Shown: positions 45,274 through 54,386 of the stretch, in pieces
Layout: each line of letters starts with the position of its first letter
How positions within the stretch are numbered: the first letter of the stretch is position 1
DNA from: Haloarcula rara
GTDB taxonomy: Archaea; Halobacteriota; Halobacteria; Halobacteriales; Haloarculaceae
Assembly (NCBI RefSeq): GCF_029338235.1
Contig: NZ_CP119785.1
Coordinates: forward strand, 2,970,614 to 3,034,613
Length of the DNA stretch: 64,000 bases
Direction: 5' to 3'
Made by a program: the position numbers and the translations under genes
Notes under the pieces: model-generated
The model's database searches: none
What the model saw: only the letters and a program-made list of their open reading frames with translations
What the model was told of the DNA's origin: nothing

Positions 45274-46144
45274 ATGGGGCAAGTAAACCTGACAAGTTGT
45301 ACTGAGTGTGGTGGGGACATCCAATCCAGTAAGAACGAGCAAATCTGTACCGAGTGTGGGCTCGTCTGCAGCGAGGACAATATAGACCGTGGGCCGGAAT
45401 GGCGGTCGACGGGGAGGAGTCGGAGAAACGCCGAACTGGCGCCCCCTGACGCGGTCCCGACACGACCGCGGCCTCTCGACAGAGATCGGGTTCGGGACCG
45501 GCACTGAGGTGTCGGGCTCACGGCAACGCCAGCTCGTCAGGATGCGCCGACAGCACAATCAGGCGCGCCTCTCATCGAAGAGCGAGCGAAACAAGATGTA
45601 CGCCTACACCGAGATTCGTCGACTCGTCTCGTCGCTCTCCCTGCCGGATTCGGTGCGGGACCAGTCCTGTGCGCTCTTTGACTCCGCACAGAACGAGGAG
45701 CTGCTCTGTGGTCGCTCGCTGGAAGGGTTCGCCGCGGCCGCCGTCTACGCGACCTGCCGGTCCTTGTCTATCTCCCGGACGATGGAGGAGATAACCGAGG
45801 TCTCACGAGCCAAACGGACGGAGCTGAAAGCCGCCTACGACGCGCTCAACCGGGATCTGGGCCTGCCCGTCGGCCCCATCAAACCGACGGAGTATCTCCC
45901 GCGGTACGCCTCCGAGCTGGACCTAGAAAGCGGCGTGGAGAGCCTGGCCCGCGAATACGCGGTCATCCTCTCAGAGAACGGTAAAGTCGGCGGTAAAAAC
46001 CCAAGCGGCGTAGCCGCCGCCTGCCTGTACAAAGCGGCCTTCGAAGAGAACGTCGACCTCACCCAGAGCGCTGCCGCCGACCTCGCGAACGTCTCCCGGA
46101 TGACGATTCGCTCGACGGTGAAAGACCTGAAACCTCTCGTTTGA
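45274..46144 (+). CDS. tfb: Transcription initiation factor TFB (TFIIB homologue), two frame breaks
   Basis: First frame: zinc ribbon C9-x2-C12 and C25-x2-C28 (SCTECGG, QICTECGLVC), then DRGPEWRS. A second frame carries DGEESEKRRTGAP. The third frame has LTRSRHDRGLSTEIGFGTG and two cyclin folds: IRRLVSSLSLPDSVRDQSCALF...FAAAAVYATCRS and ESLAREYAVILSENG...GVAAACLYKAAF. Breaks near 45410 and in the C5 run at about 45449 are single missing bases; corrected length is 290 aa. It is divergent from canonical haloarchaeal TFBs (short linker, altered cyclin core), one of the many alternative TFBs these organisms hold. Confidence 0.82.
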
Positions 46145-46335
46145 AGCGGCCGACGCGCCGAGTATACCAGCGCTATCGTCTGTCCCGCCCAGCCTTCGGA
46201 CGGATAGCGGTAGTCCTTCCGTCTCGGAGCCGAAACGAGGGACCGACAGCCCGTCTCGTACTGCCGACTGTAACAAACTGACGTAATTCGTCACCCTGCG
46301 GTGTGAATATCTTCACGAACACACAGCCGGCAGTA

Positions 46336-47604
46336 TCAGTCGCCGATGATTTGCTGTGTCGAGAGGTCGAGCACTATCGATTCCGACGGCGCTCGCTCAC
46401 GGCGGGACTTTGGAATCATGAGCCGGTGGTCGACGGCGTCGGTCTCCGTGGAGACTTCGAGGTCGAACACCACGTCCGCGAAGTACTCTGTCGTGCCACG
46501 GTTGTTGGTCTTCTCCGGCCGGTCCAGACAGTGAAGCATCGCAATGCCGTCCGTCTCCTGCATCACCTCGGTTACGGTGTTGAGGAACTCGTTGTACCGC
46601 TGGGGCTGTTGCTGTTCGAGCAACCACATCGAGTCGATGATGAGGTTCGCTCCCTCTGGCAGCTGTTCGACGAGTTGCGTCGCCTCCGCCAGCGGATCCC
46701 CCGCGTCGAGCGCCCTGATAGTCGGCTTCCCCGCCGACGCGATAGTGGAGTCGATGGCGTGCTGGACGACGGACTCAGAGCGCTCCGTCGTGAGATACAG
46801 CGTCCCACGCGTGGTCGTCAGCTCGTAGAGCAGGAACTCAGAATGCCCGTCCGGGTCGGCGGTCAGCGCGACGACGGTTCCCGGAAGCAGCCCGCCGTCG
46901 AGTGAGCTGTCGATGGCCTCGACGCCGGTCGGCAGCCGCTCGACGGTCTGGTCGCCGGTGTCCCAGGCCTCGTCGCCATCCGTGGTCTTGATTCGCCCGA
47001 CGAGGTCGTCGTAGGCATGTTGTACGTCAGACGATTGCAGCGGCCGGCTCCGGTCCGGAACCATCCCGAGTACCGGGACGTCCAGGGACGCCTCGACTTC
47101 GTCCGGAACCGCCTCACAGCGGTTCAACAGAACACCCACGACCGGTACGTCCAGACGACGGGCGATGTCGATGGTCGTCTTGGCGGCACTCACACTCCGG
47201 TTCGTGCCGTCCGTGACGACGAGAATCTCGTCGGCAACCGACAGGGGCTCGACCACGTCGGGTCCGGCGCCCGACGGGCAGTCGACGACCAGCTGCGGTT
47301 TTGCGTGTTTGAGCGTCTCCAGTGTCGACTGGAGATCGACGCTCTGGGACGACCGCGGCGCCGGAAGCACCATCGCGTCCTCCGCACGGACGCTCGTCTG
47401 TGCGACGTCGGTCGGCGAATCGTGATTCTCGACGGCGGCGATCGTCGGTTCCGGCTCCAGTCCGGCGGTCACGTGCAGGTCGGGCAGCTGACGGTCGGCG
47501 TCCACTGCCAGCGTCGGTGTCCCGCCTCGTGCGAACGCTTCGGTGATGCCAAGCGCAGCGGTGGTCTTTCCACAACCCCCCTTCGCACCGGCGATAGCAA
47601 TCAT
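46336..47604 (-). CDS. MinD/ParA ATPase fused to a KaiC/RadA-like NTPase domain
   Basis: 422 aa. N-terminal half: deviant Walker A AGAKGGCGKTTAALGITEAF, LAVDADRQLPDLH and LVVDCPSGAGPDVVEPL, a MinD/ParA fold. C-terminal half (from about 220): VERLPTGVEAIDSSLDGGLLPG, TVVALTADPDGHSEFLLYEL (a KaiC-like P-loop position without the GKT), and ANLIIDSMWLLEQQQPQRYN (Walker B-like). The second domain is thus probably non-hydrolytic. It lies 117 bases from a second ParA gene on the same strand, a pairing that suggests a positioning or partition role. Confidence 0.8.
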   Translation of the reverse strand: MIAIAGAKGGCGKTTAALGITEAFARGGTPTLAVDADRQLPDLHVTAGLEPEPTIAAVENHDSPTDVAQTSVRAEDAMVLPAPRSSQSVDLQSTLETLKHAKPQLVVDCPSGAGPDVVEPLSVADEILVVTDGTNRSVSAAKTTIDIARRLDVPVVGVLLNRCEAVPDEVEASLDVPVLGMVPDRSRPLQSSDVQHAYDDLVGRIKTTDGDEAWDTGDQTVERLPTGVEAIDSSLDGGLLPGTVVALTADPDGHSEFLLYELTTTRGTLYLTTERSESVVQHAIDSTIASAGKPTIRALDAGDPLAEATQLVEQLPEGANLIIDSMWLLEQQQPQRYNEFLNTVTEVMQETDGIAMLHCLDRPEKTNNRGTTEYFADVVFDLEVSTETDAVDHRLMIPKSRRERAPSESIVLDLSTQQIIGD

Positions 47605-47720
47605 ACTGAGAGTCGCCGCCTCTTCCTTTTGAACCTACACACTGTATCCGGAGGTCATCCACCGGTCGCTGGCCGTTCGGACAGACAACTGTGGTCCGGA
47701 GAAATGACAGCGCCTGGGTC

Positions 47721-48427
47721 TCAGCGTCCGGTGTTGCCAATCGAGTTTCGCGCGCCACCGCCACGCTGTTCGCACTCCTGTATCGTGCGTGCCAGCTCAG
47801 TGTATCGTTCAAGCGCCTCGGCGTCCGGGTCAGCCTGACGTACTGGCATGCCGGTCTCCTGTGCCGCCGCCACGGCCTCGCTCTCCGGGATTCCGGTCGT
47901 CGGAACGCCGAATTCGTCTTCCAGTCGGTCAGGCATCTCGCTTTCGGGTCCGGCCTTGTTGAGCGCGATGGCCGCCACCGGCGTATCGAGGTCCAGTGAG
48001 AGTTCGCGGGTCTGGAGCGCGTTCAGCAACGCCGGCTTCTTCGGCGTCGTGACCAGCAGGACAACGTCGGCGCTTGCCACTGGGACGCCGACGTCACGCG
48101 CCAACCCGGCCGGCGTGTCCACGACGACGTGTTTGTATTTCCGGTCGAGGAGGTCGAGCGTGCGGGGCAACTCGTCGAGTTCGGCGGCCCGAGCCCCTCG
48201 AGTGTCCGCCCACAGGAGAGGACCCGGACCGAGCCGAGCCACTCGACCGCGTCCATCGGTGCGGCGCGACCGGCCAGAACGTCGTGGATATCCGGCCCTC
48301 GACCCCGCGGGAGGTCCGAGGTCGCAAGGTCCGCGTCGACCGCGACGCCGTCCAGTTCGCGGGCCAGGTTGAGCGTGGTCGTAGACTTGCCGACGCCGCC
48401 TTTCCCGCCGGTGACTGTGATTATCAT
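47721..48427 (-). CDS. ParA/MinD-family ATPase, frame interrupted at about 48197
   Basis: MIITVTGGKGGVGKSTTTLNL opens with the deviant Walker A motif; VAVDADLATSDLPR follows. After the break the frame reads ARAAELDELPRTLDLLD, HVVVDTPAGLARDVGVPVAS, VVLLVTTPKKPALLNALQT and AAIALNKAGPESEMPD. One missing G in the GGGG run around 48197-48200 restores 235 aa. It overlaps the upstream small gene by ATGA and so belongs to its operon. Cargo unknown. Confidence 0.85.
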
Positions 48428-48792
48428 TGCTCTTCGACCATGATGTCGGACGGAGGTGACCACTCGTCCAGTTCCGCCAGCACTGCCTCCTCACGTGTGG
48501 CTGTGCCGGCATCTTCCTGTCTGGTCACCGAGACAAGTTTCGTCATCGAATCGGTCGGTTCGACCGGCGTCGCAAAGCCCATACCGCGGGTCTGTCCGGG
48601 CAGTATCGTCGTCTCCCACGTCTCTTCCCCCCATTCGGGCGACCGGCCGCTTCCGGACCGAGGCTCCCACATCGGCCCGTCCACGTTGGCACGCATCCTG
48701 ACCGTCTGTGGCGTCGACCGCGTGTTCGTGACCTGTGCGGTCACGAAGGTCACGCCGGCCCGCCGGTCGGTAGACGTTTCGACTCTAACCAT
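48424..48792 (-). CDS. Hypothetical 122-aa protein coupled to ParA
   Basis: ATG 48792 (MVRVETSTDRRAGVTFVTAQ) is preceded by CTTTTTATCGG on the complement at about -27, so it is leaderless. The protein is beta-rich (VTFVTAQVTNTRSTPQTVRM, WETTILPGQTRGMGFATPVE), with a Trp-rich middle and an acidic C-terminus. It resembles an Ig-like accessory domain but carries no signal peptide. Its stop overlaps the ParA start, so it may be the ParA partner. I do not recognise the family. Confidence 0.65.
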   Translation of the reverse strand: MVRVETSTDRRAGVTFVTAQVTNTRSTPQTVRMRANVDGPMWEPRSGSGRSPEWGEETWETTILPGQTRGMGFATPVEPTDSMTKLVSVTRQEDAGTATREEAVLAELDEWSPPSDIMVEEQ

Positions 48793-48855
48793 ACGGTATC
48801 TCGCTTCGCCTTCCGATAAAAAGGTCAACACGCCCGTGACGGTGGCCGCCGTCGG

Positions 48856-50056
48856 TCAGTCGTCGCCGACGGCCTCTACTTGCTCTGCCGACTCGTCGAC
48901 CATCCGGCGGGCACGTTCCCTGTCCGCTTCGTACTGGTCGAGCCGGGCGATATCGGCGGGCGTCCCGATGACGTACGCGACGTCGCCCGCCTGCAGCGTC
49001 TCACGCTCGGCCGGGAACGGGATGGCGGTCCCCGCGCGGTCGATGACTGGGACACTGACGGGCAACCAGCCCGCGAACTCGCCTTCGAGCGGGCCGCCGG
49101 CCTCGACTATCACTCGCGTCATCGTCTCCTCTACGTCCCGGATGACGGGGATGAACTCCGCCAGGTCGCTGGACGTGTCCGGGTGTGTCACCAGGCGATA
49201 CTCCTCACTCTGGTCGAGCTTGGCCACGTCGCCCTCGTCGACGAGCAGCGTCGTCGTCTCGCCGTCCGTCGAACGGAACTCGCCTTTGGTGACGAACTGC
49301 TCGGTCTCGCCAGTCGTCCAGACCTCGACCGGATCGCCGACACCGGCCTCAGGGAGCGGCGTCGCGCGGACGGCGACACCGGCCGTGTTCGGCGGCAGCG
49401 AGGCGCAGCCCGGAGGGTTTCACACCGACGCTGACCCGTTCGACGGTCCCGTCCTCGGCGAGGGAGACATCGACGTAATCGAGGTCAAAATCCTGTTGAA
49501 TGCGGGTCTCGAACCGCGTTTCGAGGTCCTCGACATCGAGCCGCCGCGGGAAGCGGAACCGACGGCCCGCGAGTTCGGCCTTCAGGTCGTCGTCGGCCGA
49601 CAGGTAGCCGTCCGCGTCCGCTATCTGGGTCGGTGCCCGGAGTTCGACAACGAGCCGAGCAGACTGGAGCAGGTCGACAGCGTCCGTCTGTGCATCGAGA
49701 TGCGTGATGTCGAAGACGTCACAGCCGATACGGTCACCGATTCGGCGACCGAACTCGGCGGCGCCGGCGCTGACGACGAACGTCCCGAGCAGGAAGGCAC
49801 CGGTCCCGTAGTGGGCCAGCCCGGTGTCACCGACGAGGGTCCCCGTCAGCGCGCTGTCGACGGCGAGCCAGACGGCGATAAACGAGACGCCCAGCAACAT
49901 CCCGGCACCGGCGGGGAGCTGTCTGGTGGTGTACTGCCGGAAGACGAACGACAGCGCTGACGCGGTGACCAGGGCGAGCAGCCCGAATCCGAGGATACTC
50001 AGTATCGCCGTCTGTGTCCAGCTGGTGACTATCTGGAGCACGACGAGCCCGGTCAT
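48856..50056 (-). CDS. TrkA-C-like domain membrane protein A, one extra base near 49407
   Basis: Start at ATG 50056 (MTGLVVLQIVTSWTQTAIL). Three helices are seen: TAILSILGFGLLALVTASAL, AGAGMLLGVSFIAVWLAVDS and GTGAFLLGTFVVSAGAAEFG. A soluble region with DVFDITHLD and FRFPRRLDVEDLETRFETRI follows; after the break are ASLPPNTAGVAVRATP, EVWTTGETEQFVTKGEF and a C-terminal RCK-C-like GDVAYVIGTPADIARLDQYE. Removing one base near 49407 gives 399 aa, the same length as the adjacent homologue, so the indel is likely an error. Probably a regulator related to K+ transport. Confidence 0.75.
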
Positions 50057-51252
50057 TGACCCACCCCCACGGTCTCCTCGCCGGAGACGATTCTGTCGAG
50101 GACCGGTCCATCGCCGAGGACGAACGCGGCGTCGCCGTTCAGGTGGCCCGGCGAGAACGTCCAGTTGCTGTCGGCAGCGCCGCCGTCGTCCGCCGCACGG
50201 AGCGCGAGCACCTCGATCGGTTCGTCGGTGGCCTGGAGTTGCTTCCGGGTCCGGTCGTCCAGCAGTACCTTCCGGATAGAGTGGCCAGCCCGCACCAGCA
50301 GCGAGAACGCGCGGAACTCCTCGCGGGCACCGGCCGGTTTCACCGAGAGTGTCAGCTCCTCGGACTCGAGCAGCGTGCTCGCGTCGATAGTCGGGACGGC
50401 CACGGTCGCCAGCCCCCGACCGCCAGTCGACGGCGTCTGCGCCGTGGCACCGTCCCACTGGTCGTCGGCCACCTCGTCGGTCGTGCCCAGGACGACGCCG
50501 TCGACCGTCTCCTCACCGGCCGTGACGGTCACCTCGTCGCCGACCGACAGTCCGGTCGGCAGCAGCGTCTCGACTGACACCGCTCGCCAGCCGTCCGGGA
50601 TGCTCCCCGCGAGGTTCCTAGACGGCGGTGCGGCGGCGATGGTCGCGGTCCCCCTGGCGTCGACGGACACGTCGACCGCCGGCAGGTCGTACGTGCTCCG
50701 GAGCCGGTCCTCCAGCCGGGCCTCCATCTCGACGATGGGGATGTCGGCCGGTAACTGCCAGCTCTGGTCTGCCAGTTCCGCGCGAAGGTCCGCCTGCAGC
50801 GGGGAGTACCCGTCGACGTCGCGAACGTCGCCGACGGCCGAGATAGTTACGTGACCCTTGCCGTCGACGGCCTCAAGCGCTGCCGGCGCCAGCGGCCGCT
50901 CCCGACTCGTCGGCTGGGAACGGTCGCGTGGCAGGCGCTCGGCCAGCTTCGACGCCTGGCTGTTGGCGTACATCGAGACCAGTCCGATGACGAGCGCGGC
51001 GGTCAGCAGTCGCGGGAGCACGGCCACGGGCTCCGCCGCGACCGTCGGCAGGTTGATAAGTCCCGTGACGATACCGCCGGCAAAGCCGAGTGGAAGCGCA
51101 CAGACGACGACCAGTGGCGGGGCGAGTTCCGTGCCCTCTACGTACTGGAACGCGAACGCGATCGCTCCGACGCCGACCACTGGCACGAGGCTCATCAGGA
51201 GTCCGTGCGAGATGCCAAGCAGGACCTCGACCGGGAGCGGTGCCACTGTCAC
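50053..51252 (-). CDS. TrkA-C-like domain membrane protein B
   Basis: 399 aa with the same plan as the next gene: helices GLLMSLVPVVGVGAIAFAFQ, LVVVCALPLGFAGGIVTGLI and LLTAALVIGLVSMYANSQAS, then soluble segments WQLPADIPIVEMEARLEDRL, ASTLLESEELTLSVKPAGA, and a final RCK-C-like GHLNGDAAFVLGDGPVLDRI. The two paralogues overlap by ATGA and are likely to form a hetero-oligomer. Annotated kin are called TrkA C-terminal domain proteins; no potassium channel subunit is adjacent, so the partner is not known. Confidence 0.78.
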   Translation of the reverse strand: MTVAPLPVEVLLGISHGLLMSLVPVVGVGAIAFAFQYVEGTELAPPLVVVCALPLGFAGGIVTGLINLPTVAAEPVAVLPRLLTAALVIGLVSMYANSQASKLAERLPRDRSQPTSRERPLAPAALEAVDGKGHVTISAVGDVRDVDGYSPLQADLRAELADQSWQLPADIPIVEMEARLEDRLRSTYDLPAVDVSVDARGTATIAAAPPSRNLAGSIPDGWRAVSVETLLPTGLSVGDEVTVTAGEETVDGVVLGTTDEVADDQWDGATAQTPSTGGRGLATVAVPTIDASTLLESEELTLSVKPAGAREEFRAFSLLVRAGHSIRKVLLDDRTRKQLQATDEPIEVLALRAADDGGAADSNWTFSPGHLNGDAAFVLGDGPVLDRIVSGEETVGVGQ

Positions 51253-51409
51253 CGCCCCCCTGTGCGTGGTCGCTGCCAGGGGGCGCTTACAGGTGACGAG
51301 ATAGTAACCGGTTGCATGCCGACCTTGGACTCCCCATCGGATTTAAACATTGGCGGCAGGGCGGGGAACACCACACTACCACCGAGTCTCTCGGGCCAGC
51401 CGCGACCGC

Positions 51410-51874
51410 TCAGTTCTCGTCTTCTTTCACTTCCAGCCCCCGAATCTCGTCGACCTCCAGTCGCCACGCGGTTATCTCCTCGATACCCTCCGCACGCTCG
51501 AAGTCCGTCGAGAACCAGGCGTTGTCGTCCAGCGTCTCGACGGCGTGGTCCCACTCGCCGCTGTCCCGGGAGAGCGCCCGCGCGGTCCCGGTGACGGCGA
51601 TGGACTGCCAGTCGAATCGCCCGCCGATATCTGTCACGAGCAGGCGGGCCCGCTGGCCGTCGTCGACAAAGTCGAACTTGGTGTTCTCCGGGCTGTCTCT
51701 GATGAGCGCGAGGAAGACGTCGTCGCCGTCGTACCCGAAGGAGACGGGGATGCTGTACGGTTCGTCGCCCTCGGCCAGCGAGAGGACGCCCCAGCCGCTG
51801 TCGGTCAGCAGTCGGTCGATGTCGCGGCTGTCCATCGGCGTGCCCATCCACTGGCCGTATGTCTCAGTCGGCAT
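51410..51874 (-). CDS. Pyridoxamine 5'-phosphate oxidase-like FMN-binding protein
   Basis: 154 aa from ATG 51874. MDSRDIDRLLTDSGWGVLSL, PYSIPVSFGYDGDDVFLALI, NTKFDFVDDGQRARLLVTDI and WQSIAVTGTARALSRD follow the split-barrel flavin-binding fold used by PNPOx-like reductases and heme-degrading relatives. Haloarchaea have many of these, mostly without known substrate. The upstream in-frame ATG at 51901 is less likely. About 157 bases (51253-51409) before it hold no gene. Confidence 0.85.
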   Translation of the reverse strand: MPTETYGQWMGTPMDSRDIDRLLTDSGWGVLSLAEGDEPYSIPVSFGYDGDDVFLALIRDSPENTKFDFVDDGQRARLLVTDIGGRFDWQSIAVTGTARALSRDSGEWDHAVETLDDNAWFSTDFERAEGIEEITAWRLEVDEIRGLEVKEDEN

Positions 51875-51939
51875 AGCAATGACTACTACCTGAAGTGACA
51901 TAATTCATCGCCGACCAGCGAAGCCGAAACCGAGCGGAG

Positions 51940-52731
51940 TCAGCGCATACCCGGCGGCGGCCCGTCGTCGCCGAAGTCCTCGTCGTCGTACTCCTCTTCC
52001 AGGTCGATGCCGGCTTCCTGTCGGCGGCGGCGTACCTCCTGGAGCTGACGCCAGTAGTACACCGTGCCGACGCTCCCGACGACGATGGCGACGAGCGCGA
52101 GGCCACCGAAGACGTAGAGGTCACGCTCGAGGTAGAAGCGGACCCGTATCGCGCGGGACTCGACCGGCTCCGACCAGGTGACGGTCATCCGGTCGGTCGT
52201 CGCGTTGGTGTCAGTCTCGTAGTTCCCCGGCGTGACCTGCGACAGCAGCGGGATACCGACCCGTCGACCCGGCGGGAGCGTCACCGCGTAGGTGTACCCC
52301 TCGGTGTACACCGGCGTGGTAAACGATTTGCCCTGACGCGGCGCGGTGTAGGCGACCTGGCCGCTGCTGTCGTTCGGGAGTTCGATGACGGTCGAGCGCC
52401 CCGTCTGTCGGGCCGTCAGCGAGGAGTTCGCGGGGCTGATGACCGTTCCGTTATCGAAGCGAAAGCGCAACGCACTGACGGGGACGCTCTCCTCGCGCCC
52501 GAGGTCGTCCCGGTTGTGGATGGTGTACGATGAGTTGTTCGGGATGTCATAGACCGCCTGGTAGGAGGTGCGGTTTAGGGTTATCGAGGCGTTGGTCTCC
52601 GTCTCCCAGTCGTAGGTGGCGTTCTCGTTCAGTTTCCCCTCGTCTACCTCTTCGGGGCCGAAGAGACCGGTACAGCCGGCCAGAGCGACCAGCGCGAGCA
52701 CGGACAGGAGGGCGAGGTGGCGACGTTGCAT
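51940..52731 (-). CDS. Membrane-anchored lipoprotein (DUF5803-type)
   Basis: 263 aa. MQRRHLALLSVLALVALAGC is a lipoprotein signal with lipobox LAGC. A beta-rich ectodomain with several N-x-S/T sequons follows, then a C-terminal transmembrane helix (LYVFGGLALVAIVVGSVGTV) and an acidic cytoplasmic tail (EEEYDDEDFGDDGPPPG). The arrangement fits my memory of DUF5803. The stop-start distance to the next gene is three bases, so it belongs to the tfe-DUF2110 unit. Confidence 0.75.
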   Translation of the reverse strand: MQRRHLALLSVLALVALAGCTGLFGPEEVDEGKLNENATYDWETETNASITLNRTSYQAVYDIPNNSSYTIHNRDDLGREESVPVSALRFRFDNGTVISPANSSLTARQTGRSTVIELPNDSSGQVAYTAPRQGKSFTTPVYTEGYTYAVTLPPGRRVGIPLLSQVTPGNYETDTNATTDRMTVTWSEPVESRAIRVRFYLERDLYVFGGLALVAIVVGSVGTVYYWRQLQEVRRRRQEAGIDLEEEYDDEDFGDDGPPPGMR

Positions 52732-52734
52732 GAC

Positions 52735-53418
52735 TCAGGGGACGACAGCGAGTAGTTCCGACGGCATGAATCGACCGATGTCGGAAAGCAGCCCCGGTGC
52801 GTCGGTGTCCGGGTTACAGATGATACTCATCTCCAGCAGACCGAGCCGCTCGACGGTGACGATGTCCTGGGCGTGACCCGACTTGTTGACAGTCGCGCGG
52901 ACCTCAGAGCGGGTGGCGCTGTTGGTGTTGACGCGGCCGTTGCCGTGGTCGCCGCCGCGTTTCCAGTCGTACAGTCGGTCGACCTCCTCGTCGGCCAGTC
53001 GGGGTTCGGAACCGGCGACAAAGCGGAGCGGGAGGTGCTGGACCAGCCCGAACCGCTTGCGAATCTGGTGTGGCGTCCCCTGCCCGAGTTCGAGGTTCTC
53101 GGCGGGAATCTGCACGTCACCGGCGGGCCCGGCGTCCAGCACGAAGCCGTCGTCGTCCCACGAATCGAGGGTGCCGACGTACGTCTCACCGGCCTCGTGG
53201 GTGGGGACGACCTCGCCGAACTCCTCGCGCAAAACGTTTCGCGCGACGACTTCGTCGGGGCCTGTCACCGTGACCACTGGGAAGTCGTCCTCGCGGTGGC
53301 CGATATCGAACTCGACGTCGAGGTCGCCAAAGCGGTCGGTCACCAGCCCGCGCAGACCGTCGAGTGCACGCTCCCGGGCGTCGCCCGTCACGTACACTTT
53401 AGAACCTAGGACGACCAT
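52735..53418 (-). CDS. DUF2110 family protein
   Basis: 227 aa from ATG 53418 (MVVLGSKVYVTGDARERAL). VTVTGPDEVVARNVLREEFGE, YVGTLDSWDDDGFVLDAGP and LGQGTPHQIRKRFGLVQHLP are family blocks; the C-terminal half has VERLGLLEMSIICNPDTDAPG. DUF2110 genes usually sit next to tfe in euryarchaea, as here, which hints at a role in transcription or RNA metabolism. It shares one base with the tfe stop (TGATG). Confidence 0.85.
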   Translation of the reverse strand: MVVLGSKVYVTGDARERALDGLRGLVTDRFGDLDVEFDIGHREDDFPVVTVTGPDEVVARNVLREEFGEVVPTHEAGETYVGTLDSWDDDGFVLDAGPAGDVQIPAENLELGQGTPHQIRKRFGLVQHLPLRFVAGSEPRLADEEVDRLYDWKRGGDHGNGRVNTNSATRSEVRATVNKSGHAQDIVTVERLGLLEMSIICNPDTDAPGLLSDIGRFMPSELLAVVP

Positions 53419-53942
53419 CAGGCCTCGGCGTCCACGTTCAGTTCCGACCGCAGCTCGTCGATGCGGCTCTCCATCGCCGTCACGAGGCGGGTGTTCTCCA
53501 TCGCTTCGACCTGGTTGCCACACTCGGGACACTCGAAGCCGAACTCCATCGCTTCGCCGAACTCGAAGCGGATACCACAGTGCTCACAGAGGTAGAACTC
53601 GTTGTTGCGCTCGTACTCCCGGCGCTCTTCGAGCCCCTCCAGCAGCCGGTACATCTCCTCTTCCAGTTGCTCGGGAATCTCCTCGTACTGGAACGTCCAG
53701 AGGTAGGTGAGCCAGCCGGAGTCCTCGTCGCGAAGCCGCCGGTAGGCCGCCAGGTCGTTCTCGTAGAGAATAAAGAGCGCGCGGCGCACGTCGTTCAGTT
53801 CGAGGCCCAGCTCCTCGGCCAGCTCCTCGTCGGTCACTTCGCCGTCCGGCGGCGCGGCGGCGACCGGCATCCCTTTCGGTCCGACCAGCTCGTGGAGGTA
53901 CTTCTGTATGACGGGGTCCTCCAGCAGATCCTCAAAAGCCAT
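53418..53942 (-). CDS. tfe: Transcription factor E (TFE alpha)
   Basis: 174 aa. The winged helix is at about 1-85 (DPVIQKYLHELVGPKGMP, EELAEELGLELNDVRRALFIL), with a coiled linker EIPEQLEEEMYRLLEGLEE. The zinc ribbon is FYLCEHCGIRFEFGEAMEF...FECPECGNQVE, with four cysteines. TFE helps open the promoter with TBP, TFB and RNA polymerase. It is upstream of and coupled to DUF2110. Confidence 0.95.
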   Translation of the reverse strand: MAFEDLLEDPVIQKYLHELVGPKGMPVAAAPPDGEVTDEELAEELGLELNDVRRALFILYENDLAAYRRLRDEDSGWLTYLWTFQYEEIPEQLEEEMYRLLEGLEERREYERNNEFYLCEHCGIRFEFGEAMEFGFECPECGNQVEAMENTRLVTAMESRIDELRSELNVDAEA

Positions 53943-53974
53943 TACCTGGTCTTCGGGGGGTCACGTGGTTAAAA

Positions 53975-54172
53975 CCATCGGAGCGCTCGTTAACACTCGC
54001 GCTCCGTGATTCGCAAACGCTGCGCGTTTGCTCACCTCCGCTCCGTTCGCTTCGGCCCACGGAGGGTGATTCGCGAACAAACCGCGTTCGCTCATCATCG
54101 GGTCACGCCCTTGCGGGCGCCCCGTGGCTCGCAAACGCTGCGCGTTCGCTCACCATCGGAGTGCTCGTTGAC
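53975..54172. repeat. Cluster of palindromic repeats between tfe and the next gene
   Basis: The unit (C/G)CATCGGAG(C/T)GCTCGTT(A/G)ACACTC occurs at 53976-53999 and at 54153-54176. Between them GCAAACGCTGCGCGTTTGC (54012-54030) is a perfect hairpin, with a near copy in GCAAACGCTGCGCG (54130-54143) and a variant at 54075-54095. The whole forms three partly degenerate tandem copies. No gene fits here. The hairpin form is like those at 11290-11368 and 9703-9745. Confidence 0.6.
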
Positions 54173-54176
54173 ACTC

Positions 54177-54365
54177 CTACTCCGCCCAGGGCCCGACACC
54201 GGCGAACCGACCCAGCAGCCAGCCGATGGCGAAGGGCGCGACGATGGCGAGACAGGCGAGTCCGACCCAGCGGGCTGGCGGGGGCTGGCTGGCCAGATAG
54301 ACGAGATAGACCGTGCCAAGGATTGGTACGAGCCGCGACGACGAGAGGAAATCGAGCAGTGACAT
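54177..54365 (-). CDS. Small two-helix membrane protein (62 aa)
   Basis: MSLLDFLSSSRLVPILGTVY leads into a helix (LVPILGTVYLVYLASQ), a proline-rich loop, and a second helix (WVGLACLAIVAPFAIGWLLG). It lies 21 bases after the trm56 stop on the same strand and is probably in that operon. I do not recognise the family. Confidence 0.6.
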   Translation of the reverse strand: MSLLDFLSSSRLVPILGTVYLVYLASQPPPARWVGLACLAIVAPFAIGWLLGRFAGVGPWAE

Positions 54366-54386
54366 CTACCGGCTCACCGGACTCGC

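Noticed and set aside
48074..49960. 628-codon frame antisense to the ParA/TrkA-C cluster
   Set aside because: It covers three supported genes on the other strand; its residues are mostly Ser/Thr/Arg/Pro runs.
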